NCBI GenBank assembly: GCA_022361535.1
Contig: JAKSAU010000024.1
Span: 1 to 12,767, forward strand
Length of the DNA stretch: 12,767 nt
Direction of reading: 5' to 3'
DNA from: Desulfobacterales bacterium
GTDB taxonomy: Bacteria; Desulfobacterota; Desulfobacteria; Desulfobacterales; Desulfobacteraceae
Numbering within the stretch: position 1 is the stretch's first letter; each line of letters opens with the position of its first letter. Of this stretch, positions 7,341 through 12,767 are shown piece after piece. The notes below the pieces were generated by a model, which did no database searches, was not told the DNA's origin, and was given only the letters and a program-made list of their open reading frames with translations. The position numbers and the translations under genes were made by a program.

Positions 7341-7610
7341 ATGGTTTTTGACTACAAAATAATTCCCGTAAGAAACGAGGTGCTGGACTCCCCAGACAAG
7401 ATTCGTGGGTTTTCTGAAAGGCGGAAGACTGTTAGCCGAAAGTTCAAAAAAGACAGGCGTAAGAAAAAACAGGATCGTCGAAAAAGTGTCAGAGACGGCG
7501 TAATTGTTGATCTTTCTTTTAGAAATAACCGTCGAAAAGGCGGAGACCGGCGTAATACAACAGGGAAATACAAAAGCTTTGAAGAAACAAGCAGAGGGGT
7601 TATTGTCTAA
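7341..7610 (+). CDS. Small Arg/Lys-rich protein with DRR repeats, unknown function
   Basis: An 89-residue very basic protein that I cannot assign to a family. It has three clusters of the type DRRK or DRRN: KKDRRKKKQDRRKS in the middle and NNRRKGGDRRN later, with SERRK before them. They are separated by a short hydrophobic strand, GVIVDLSF. Such a composition could bind nucleic acid or another polyanion; that is inference. There is no signal peptide or membrane helix. The ATG is the first in the frame after an in-frame TGA nine bases upstream, and no good Shine-Dalgarno is visible, so expression is uncertain. The codons look ordinary for the window. It converges with the sigma-54 activator, the two stop codons being 12 bases apart. 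It could still be a chance frame, but the repeats argue against that. Confidence 0.6.
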   Translation: MVFDYKIIPVRNEVLDSPDKIRGFSERRKTVSRKFKKDRRKKKQDRRKSVRDGVIVDLSFRNNRRKGGDRRNTTGKYKSFEETSRGVIV

Positions 7611-7622
7611 GTTGTTGGGTGA

Positions 7623-9221
7623 TCAAGACTGCTTAGTAATCTGATACTTTTTCATTTTATTGATCATGGCAGTATGAGAAATTTTTAGAGCCCTGGCACA
7701 CTTCCGGATGCTGGGGTACCGGTTCAAGGCAGACTCAATCAATTCTTTTTCAAATTTAGCCACCTGTTCCTTTAATGGGCCTTTGGAATTGGAATGTGAT
7801 ATCCCGGAATGGGATTTTAATTCTTTTATTCGTTCTTCTATTTCGTGGCCAAAAATAATGGCGTTTGAATCAATTGTCTCTTGGTCGGACATGATTGATC
7901 CTCGTTCAATCACATTTTTCAATTCCCTGACATTTCCGGGCCAGGAATGATGGATGAGTTTTTCCCGGGCATCCGGGGTTAGTTTTTTAGGCGCGCTTCC
8001 CACCTGTTTGGCAATGCGGGATAAAAAATGGTCGGCAAGCAAGACAATGTCTTCGGGTCTTTCTTTTAGCGGCGGGACATGGATGGGTAATACATTAATT
8101 CTGTAATAGAGATCTTCCCTGAATTGATTGGCTTTTATCATTTTTTCGATCAGGTGGCTTGTGGCGGTAATTATCCGGGTGTCCACAGGTATTTCAACAG
8201 CTCCGCCCACACGCCTTACTTTCTTTTCCTGGATCACACGCAAAATTTTTGCCTGAGCTCCCATGGGCATATCTGCAATTTCATCTAAAAATAATGTGCC
8301 TTTATGGGCGATCTCGAACAATCCCTGTTTACCTTTTTTTTCCGCCCCAGTGAAACTGCCCTTTTCATACCCGAACAATTCACTTTCCAAAAGCGCTTCT
8401 GGCAATGCTGCACAGTTTACTGCTACAAATTCGCCTGGTCGTTTGCTGTGGGCATGTATGGCCTTGGCAAACAGCTCCTTGCCAGTACCGCTCTGCCCGC
8501 GTATGGATACGACTGAAGAAGACGGGGCAATCTTCTGGGCAAATGAGATGGCATCCATAATAGGTGCGCTTGTACCTATGATATCTGAGAATGTAAATCG
8601 GGACGGAGACGTCACTTCATCGGCAAGCTCCTTGATTTGCCTCATATCTCTCATCACTTCGATGGCACCAGTTACCCTGCCCGTACTGTCTTTGAGTGGG
8701 ATACAATTTGAAAAAAACTGGAATCTTCCCGTTCGTGTGATGACATTTCTTTTGCGCTTGTAAAATGATTTGCCTTCAAGACATTCAAGAAGATCAAGGT
8801 TTTCCATGGGCAGTTCAGTGATACGTTTTCCTGTCAGCGACGGAAAATCCCATCCATACATCTGTTTTGCCACGGGGTTGATAAAGGTGATGGTCTGGTC
8901 TTCTTCAATGGCAATGATACCGTCCCGGATACTGTCAAGAACGACTTCGAGACGTTTTTTTCTTATCTCTGAAGGCATAGCAGTGATGCGGGTAATTCTA
9001 ATCAGGTCGGGCACGGCTTCAAGGCTTTTTATGATGCCGTTGTTTTCCGGGGAGTTGGGGCCGCTTAACGTCTCAATATATACCAGGGTCTTCTTTCCCT
9101 GGTTTTTTACCTCCATGGAAATAATATTCAGATCGTTGAGGCCGATGCATTTGGCTATATCCTCTACAATCTGTTTGCGGTCCCAGAATAAAAGTTCAAG
9201 CTTAAGTGTCGGCTGGGGCAT
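7623..9221 (-). CDS. TyrR-like sigma-54-dependent activator (ACT-PAS-AAA+-HTH)
   Basis: A 532-residue transcription regulator. Residues 5-80 look like an ACT domain, often an amino-acid sensor. Residues 90-190 form a PAS domain (VLDSIRDGIIAIEEDQTITF). From 211 the AAA+ domain follows: Walker A GQSGTGKE (242-249), sigma-54 contact loop GSFTGA (288-293, Ser in place of the usual Ala), Walker B LFLDE (310-314), FREDLYYRIN (368-377) and WPGNVREL (427-434). Residues 483-530 are a TyrR/Fis-like helix-turn-helix (SIRKCARALKISHTAMINKM). The order matches TyrR and PhhR, regulators of aromatic amino-acid genes, and the sigma-54 loop is intact, so it should activate sigma-54 promoters. No receiver domain, hence no partner kinase is implied. 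Its own start has only a weak ribosome site. Targets are not evident here. Confidence 0.92.
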   Translation of the reverse strand: MPQPTLKLELLFWDRKQIVEDIAKCIGLNDLNIISMEVKNQGKKTLVYIETLSGPNSPENNGIIKSLEAVPDLIRITRITAMPSEIRKKRLEVVLDSIRDGIIAIEEDQTITFINPVAKQMYGWDFPSLTGKRITELPMENLDLLECLEGKSFYKRKRNVITRTGRFQFFSNCIPLKDSTGRVTGAIEVMRDMRQIKELADEVTSPSRFTFSDIIGTSAPIMDAISFAQKIAPSSSVVSIRGQSGTGKELFAKAIHAHSKRPGEFVAVNCAALPEALLESELFGYEKGSFTGAEKKGKQGLFEIAHKGTLFLDEIADMPMGAQAKILRVIQEKKVRRVGGAVEIPVDTRIITATSHLIEKMIKANQFREDLYYRINVLPIHVPPLKERPEDIVLLADHFLSRIAKQVGSAPKKLTPDAREKLIHHSWPGNVRELKNVIERGSIMSDQETIDSNAIIFGHEIEERIKELKSHSGISHSNSKGPLKEQVAKFEKELIESALNRYPSIRKCARALKISHTAMINKMKKYQITKQS

Positions 9222-9575
9222 GGTTGATTTTCCCGGTAATTGGCCTGTTGGTTAAATGGCCCTGATGGTAGTCGATGTTCTGATTTGAATCAAGTAAAAT
9301 CCAATAGCTCAAATGTTATATGCAGATCAAATCAATGCGGCTTTGTAGAAAGGCCCCCGGAACTGCCGTGTTGCATGTTTTGCTTTGAACCGCTGGTCCA
9401 AAAAATGGGTGGTCCAGATATTACCTTCTGGTGATCCCTTTTGTTTGGGATCTTCACTTCAGTAAAAGGGTGGACCCCCTTTGCATTATGCGTTAGGACA
9501 AAGGCGATCAAACAATCACGGGCAGACCAGGGGGGTAAGAATTGGAATTAAAAGTATCTGGTTTAGCAGCAACCT
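9222..9575. other. 354-base non-coding region between dodecin and activator genes
   Basis: No credible ORF is seen. The left part (9222-9350) probably holds the promoter of the activator; a near-palindrome TGATTTGAATCA lies at 9281-9292. The right part is rich in inverted repeats: competing hairpins at 9407-9452, CCTTTG/CAAAGG at 9478-9483 and 9499-9504, and ACCCCC/GGGGGT at 9474-9479 and 9531-9536. GGTCCA occurs twice and GGACC once. There is no clear T-tailed terminator for the dodecin gene, so read-through into the activator is possible. Confidence 0.6.
9407..9452. repeat. Three-arm inverted repeat with mutually exclusive pairing
   Basis: Arm 1 (9407-9418, GGGTGGTCCAGA) can pair with arm 2 (9427-9438, TCTGGTGATCCC) through GGG/CCC and CCAGA/TCTGG around a four-base internal loop. 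The GATCCC end of arm 2 (9433-9438) can instead pair perfectly with arm 3 (GGGATC, 9447-9452) across an eight-base loop. The two hairpins exclude each other. In RNA this would matter on the minus strand, upstream of the activator gene; in DNA it could be operator sites. Confidence 0.45.
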
Positions 9576-9782
9576 TTATTCAAGTTTAAACGAAACTTTG
9601 AGTTTTGTGCGGTATCCAACAATTCGATTATCTTCTAATCGCATATCCATTTGAACAACTTCAGCAACACGCATGTCACGGATGGAACTGTCTACAGTTG
9701 AAACTGCTGCCTTTGCAGCATCTTCCCAGGAGTCTTCTGAAAAACCAACCACTTCAATTATTTTATAAACGCTATTATCCAT
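9576..9782 (-). CDS. Dodecin-family protein lacking the flavin-stacking Trp
   Basis: A 68-residue protein of the dodecin family, small proteins that assemble into hollow dodecamers and in the best-known members store flavin. The family frame is complete: VYKIIEVVGFSEDSWEDA (5-22), the helix to about 36, EVVQMD (41-46), and YRTKLKVSFKLE (57-68). The residues known to hold the flavin in halophilic dodecin, Trp36 and Gln55, correspond by alignment to Val39 and Arg58 here (same spacing of 19). Flavin binding in the classic way is therefore doubtful. The start is certain: AAGGAGGT lies five bases upstream. The gene is apparently monocistronic, with its own AT-rich upstream region containing a 16-base palindrome. 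No clear terminator follows. Confidence 0.9.
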   Translation of the reverse strand: MDNSVYKIIEVVGFSEDSWEDAAKAAVSTVDSSIRDMRVAEVVQMDMRLEDNRIVGYRTKLKVSFKLE

Positions 9783-9786
9783 AACA

Positions 9787-9794
9787 ACCTCCTT
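9787..9794 (-). promoter_or_regulatory. Strong ribosome binding site of the dodecin gene
   Basis: On the minus strand AAGGAGGT, a complete anti-16S match, ends about four bases before the dodecin ATG. It is the strongest Shine-Dalgarno in the window and suggests high translation of this small protein. Confidence 0.85.
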
Positions 9795-9833
9795 TTAAGT
9801 TTTGGTTACGATCTTAAAAATGAGTTAGTTATC

Positions 9834-9849
9834 TTTTAGACGTCTAAAA
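9834..9849. repeat. 16-base perfect palindrome upstream of dodecin
   Basis: TTTTAGACGTCTAAAA is a perfect palindrome centred about 60 bases before the dodecin ATG, in the place where an operator or the promoter itself would be expected. The length and symmetry suggest a dimeric repressor or activator site; the cognate regulator is unknown. Confidence 0.5.
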
Positions 9850-10081
9850 AATATTGAAGTATTTTGTATTAGAATACAGGTAATATTAATTTTTGTATAC
9901 TTGTTTTATTAATTTATATTTGATAGTTGTGAAAGGATAAGTGTTAAATTCCAGGTAGTTAATTAAAGCATACTGTCGCATGAATTCTATAATACCTAAA
10001 CCTTGTTATCTTGTTCTTCTAAAATTGTCATCTTAGCATTTCAAATTATTGAATTTGGGTAGGCATAACTGGCATTTAGGG

Positions 10082-10894
10082 TTAATCATAGTCGGTAAAG
10101 GTGGGTATTGGTGCGCCGTATTTTTCAAAAATTTTTTTATGTCTGCCTTCTATAACGATTTTGGTGAATTCAGAATTGAATTTTTTAACCAGGATGTCGG
10201 CACCAGGCCATTTTTTTGAAAATGCAATATAAAATGGGCGAACCGGGCCAATTGATTTGTCGATGAAATCAATCATATCAAATTGGTTGGCGTGAGTTTT
10301 GATCAGATAGTTGCACACGGACACTTCACAGATACAGATATCAATCCTGTCACGCTTGAGTTTTGTGAGCTGGCGAAGCTCAAGGTCATTTCCTGACAAT
10401 GTATGAACTGATGTGAATAAATTTGACCTCAAGGCCTTCATAAATACAGCGGCATAGGTATAGCCACGGCTGATACCTATCCGATAGGAAGACAGATCTG
10501 AAAGTGTATTCCAGGATATTTGACGATCCTTTCGTTTAAAAAACACATCCCTGACAGTACTTAAAGGGACACTGAAATAATAATATTTTTCCCGATCATC
10601 ACTTTTCGTTAAGCTGTAAATGCCGGCTATGGTTCCATCTCTTGCATATTTTTGGGCACGTATCCAGGGCAGGACTTTAATCTCTGGTTTGTAACCCAAA
10701 CGAGTGAGCACAAGCTTTACCAGCTCCGTGTCAAGACCGACAATTTTTCCGTTTTGTTCAAACTCGAATGGAGGGAAATTTTCCATACCAATTGGAAGTG
10801 TTTCTGCACAAGATAATGAGGTCAGGCTATTTACTGATAAGATTAACCCGCTGATAATTAATGCACATATTTTATTCAGCACTTTTAGCCGCAT
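10082..10894 (-). CDS. Orphan periplasmic solute-binding protein (SBP_bac_3 type)
   Basis: A 270-residue exported protein of the family 3 solute-binding proteins, which usually deliver amino acids to ABC importers. A signal peptide spans residues 1-30 (KVLNKICALIISGLILSV core), with likely cleavage after SCA. Cys29 is not in a good lipobox, so a soluble periplasmic protein is preferred. The mature start LPIGMENFPPFEFEQNGK, then GLDTELVKLVLTRLGY, matches the family. Further family-like segments are YSLTKSDDREKYYYFS and YRIGISRGYTYAA; the C-terminus has the FNSEFTKIVIEGRHKKIFEKYG helix. No permease or ATPase gene is adjacent, so it is an orphan; it may serve a distant importer or act as a sensor input. 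GGAG lies nine bases before the ATG. The substrate cannot be told; lysine/ornithine-type versus other is open. Confidence 0.88.
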   Translation of the reverse strand: MRLKVLNKICALIISGLILSVNSLTSLSCAETLPIGMENFPPFEFEQNGKIVGLDTELVKLVLTRLGYKPEIKVLPWIRAQKYARDGTIAGIYSLTKSDDREKYYYFSVPLSTVRDVFFKRKDRQISWNTLSDLSSYRIGISRGYTYAAVFMKALRSNLFTSVHTLSGNDLELRQLTKLKRDRIDICICEVSVCNYLIKTHANQFDMIDFIDKSIGPVRPFYIAFSKKWPGADILVKKFNSEFTKIVIEGRHKKIFEKYGAPIPTFTDYD

Positions 10895-11126
10895 TATTTC
10901 AACTCCGCAAAGAAAACGGCCTTTAAAGTAGTCTTTGCAATTGACAGGTTGTGTTTGTTCATATTGTTTAGGGTCTTACAGGTGGTGTGTTTGACCATAA
11001 TCATTAATATACACAAAAAAAAAAAAGAAAAAAGATTAAAATCTGTCAAAACATTTATTTATAAAGGTTTCTGGCAGGCGATCGCATATCTTTTCTTTTT
11101 TAAAAAAGGCTGCTAAATATGAGCGT
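10895..11126. other. Divergent intergenic region between the solute-binding protein and recD
   Basis: This 232-base stretch must hold promoters for both divergent genes. A perfect plus-strand TTGACA (10941-10946) is followed by only a weak TATTGT (10962-10967) at a short 15-base spacing. A second TTGACC (10991-10996) has no -10. Twelve consecutive A (11015-11026) followed by G and six A could bend DNA or act as an UP-type element. No ORF is seen. Confidence 0.5.
11015..11026. repeat. A12 homopolymer tract upstream of recD
   Basis: Twelve consecutive A on the plus strand, then G and six more A, lie about 100 bases before the recD start. It is non-coding, and could be a bent or slippage-prone tract. 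Confidence 0.7.
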
Positions 11127-12767
11127 ATGTCTGAATACTCTCTTAAAGATCTGGAACGATTACACGATACAGGGCTTATATCCCACCTGGATTATTATTT
11201 TGCTATAACAATGGCATCGATTTTTAAAGATGCTACACATTTGGCAACGATTTCAGCAGCCCTGGTTTCTCAGGCGCTTACAAACGGCCATGTCTGCCTG
11301 GATCTTAACCGAACTGCATCTACGATAATCCATACAAGCGATGGAACCTCGGTGTTGACTTTACCCGGATTGACAGATTGGGTGGCTGATCTTTCTGCCA
11401 CACAGATGGTTGCACTTGAAAATAAACAGTCTTCTTCCAACAGGTGGATATCCCGGCAGCCTTTGATACTTGACCGGGACAACAACCTGTACCTGGCCAA
11501 GTACTATGATTTTCAGTGTCGGTTGGCTCGAAATATCAGAAATAGAACTGAAAATCATGCAGGTGCAATAGACCAATCTTTTATAGCAGAAGGCGTTAAC
11601 CGGCATTTTTCACAACACGACTCCAATCAAACTGTAGGCCAACAGGAGGCAGTGAAAAAAGCTCTGACACACAATTTTGTGGTAATATCAGGCGGGCCTG
11701 GAACCGGTAAAACATATATTACTGATATTATTTGTTCTCTTTTAGATGAGTGGGCACAGGATAACGGGCTTGATAAACCCAAAGTAATATCTTTGGCCCC
11801 AACCGGCAAAGCTGCATCTCGTCTATCGAATGGGGCAACCATTCATTCGGTTCTTAAACCTAAGAAGGAAGGGGTGGGGTTCCTGCATACTCAGGACAAT
11901 CCTTTGGACGCTGACATGGTGATTGTTGACGAAGCCTCCATGATTGATATCGCACTGATGACCCGGCTGCTGGAAGCGATTCCTTTAAATACCCGGGTAG
12001 TATTGCTAGGCGATAAGGATCAATTATCTCCTGTTCAGGCTGGTGCCGTATTTACGGATATTTGCCAGGCTGTCTCCATGGCCGGGTACAGGACTTTTTT
12101 GGATTTTAATTTCAGATCAAAAGGGAAAACCGGAATTGAAAACTTGGCACGGGCTGTCAACGAAAGTGATAAGATAGCCCTGACACAGATACTTACATCC
12201 GGAAAATATGCGGATGTTGTGTATGAAGATACAGGGCATCCCGGTGGGTTCCAGAAGGTTTTAAAGAGGCATATTATTTCAGGATACAAGGAACTCACCT
12301 GGGCTCAGTCTCCTGCTCATGCTTTGGCATGCATAGATCGATTTCGAATTCTCTGTGCCCATAATTCCGGTAATAACGGAACATTACAAATTAATCATCT
12401 TTGTGAAAAGGTTTTACGGGCATCCCTTGAAGATGGTATAAAAGGCTCTGTTTTTAAACAGCTTTTGATGGTCAGACAAAATGACTACCACAAGGGGCTC
12501 TTTAATGGAGATACCGGGGTGGTAATGCAAGTGGGGAATAAGGCTCATGCCTGGTTTACCGGAGAAAACTCTAAGTTAAGAGAATTCAGGGTGCCGGATC
12601 TGCCGTCCCACGATCCTGCATTTGCAGTGACCATTCATAAAAGCCAGGGATCGGAGTTTGACACCGTACTGATTCTCATCCCTGAACGGATATCACCTGT
12701 CGTGACCCGTCAATTACTTTACACGGGGATCACAAGGGCGCGCAAGAAGGTCGTGATCATAGGGCGC
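11127..12767 (+). CDS. recD: RecD, exodeoxyribonuclease V alpha subunit (3' end cut by window edge)
   Basis: The 5'-to-3' helicase subunit of the RecBCD nuclease-helicase, which processes double-strand DNA ends. I translated this frame by hand: 547 codons are open to the window end. The N-terminus, SEYSLKDLERLHDTGLISHL followed by DYYFA, matches RecD. Walker A is SGGPGTGKT (188-196), Walker B is VIVDEASMID with Asp268-Glu269, and motif III is LLGDKDQLSPVQAGAVFTDI. The C-terminal UvrD-like part has VTIHKSQGSE (501-510) and YTGITRARKK (532-541), so only a short tail is missing. The ATG at 11127 has a weak ribosome site; the frame is open further upstream but contains no better start. recB and recC would be expected nearby but are not in view; none precedes recD on the plus strand here. 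Confidence 0.95.
   Translation, partial: MSEYSLKDLERLHDTGLISHLDYYFAITMASIFKDATHLATISAALVSQALTNGHVCLDLNRTASTIIHTSDGTSVLTLPGLTDWVADLSATQMVALENKQSSSNRWISRQPLILDRDNNLYLAKYYDFQCRLARNIRNRTENHAGAIDQSFIAEGVNRHFSQHDSNQTVGQQEAVKKALTHNFVVISGGPGTGKTYITDIICSLLDEWAQDNGLDKPKVISLAPTGKAASRLSNGATIHSVLKPKKEGVGFLHTQDNPLDADMVIVDEASMIDIALMTRLLEAIPLNTRVVLLGDKDQLSPVQAGAVFTDICQAVSMAGYRTFLDFNFRSKGKTGIENLARAVNESDKIALTQILTSGKYADVVYEDTGHPGGFQKVLKRHIISGYKELTWAQSPAHALACIDRFRILCAHNSGNNGTLQINHLCEKVLRASLEDGIKGSVFKQLLMVRQNDYHKGLFNGDTGVVMQVGNKAHAWFTGENSKLREFRVPDLPSHDPAFAVTIHKSQGSEFDTVLILIPERISPVVTRQLLYTGITRARKKVVIIGR

Larger units (their letters stand above)
9783..10081. other. 299-base AT-rich non-coding region upstream of dodecin
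   Basis: I see no gene. It holds the dodecin leader with its ribosome site and two palindromes that may be operators (9834-9849 and GTATT-AG-AATAC at 9866-9877). Near the end of the solute-binding protein gene is an AT-rich inverted repeat CAAATT-ATTG-AATTTG (10042-10057), which lacks a T tail and is a poor terminator. No sigma-70 promoter with two good hexamers could be placed. Confidence 0.6.

Noticed and set aside
8263..8763. A 166-codon plus-strand frame inside the sigma-54 activator gene
   Set aside because: It mirrors the conserved AAA+ domain on the other strand and has no independent support.
9359..9375. A sigma-54-like GG...TTGCA pattern in the region before the activator
   Set aside because: The GG to GC spacing is 12 bases rather than the required 10, and it points toward no plus-strand gene.
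11119..11208. A 29-codon frame starting at ATG 11119 overlapping the recD start
   Set aside because: Out of frame with recD and lacking any other signal; most likely chance, though a leader peptide cannot be excluded.

Overview
This window looks like a chromosomal segment of a Gram-negative, probably anaerobic bacterium of the Desulfobacterota (Desulfobacteraceae-like). That placement is inferred from gene content and protein style: a C5-pathway hemL coupled to mpl, a hemerythrin-like protein, a TyrR-type sigma-54 activator, a dodecin, and a moderate-to-low GC composition. No marker gene settles the taxonomy. I see no insertion sequence, phage gene, integrase or CRISPR array.

Layout. Positions 1-2868 (minus strand) carry a tightly overlapping type II secretion pseudopilin operon, gspG-H-I-J-K, read from right to left; gspK runs off the left edge. 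Upstream of it on the same strand is a zinc-ribbon plus PilZ protein (3030-3497). Upstream of that are a strong terminator and a tRNA-Lys(CTT) gene (3570-3645) with its own sigma-70 promoter. Diverging from the tRNA is a plus-strand operon (3821-7166): hemL (tetrapyrrole synthesis), mpl (murein peptide recycling), a 66-residue two-helix membrane protein and a degenerate hemerythrin. All are joined by overlapping or 3-bp-spaced junctions. A separate small Arg/Lys-rich ORF (7341-7610) follows and converges on the next gene.

From 7623 to 10894 there are three minus-strand genes: a TyrR-like ACT-PAS-AAA+-HTH sigma-54 activator, a dodecin lacking the usual flavin-stacking tryptophan, and an orphan periplasmic solute-binding protein. 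They are separated by about 300-350 bp non-coding stretches with inverted repeats. At the right edge, divergent recD (exonuclease V alpha subunit) starts at 11127 and is cut by the window end.

How the genes relate. The pseudopilins form the periplasmic piston of a secretion machine, and the nearby PilZ protein suggests, but does not prove, cyclic-di-GMP input. The hemL operon mixes haem precursor synthesis, wall recycling and a probable iron protein. The most notable oddities are two small cofactor proteins that have lost canonical ligands (hemerythrin-like and dodecin), a PilZ gene with no visible promoter of its own behind a tRNA terminator, a basic DRR-repeat protein, and competing hairpins upstream of the sigma-54 activator. 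I found no clear previously undescribed multi-gene system.
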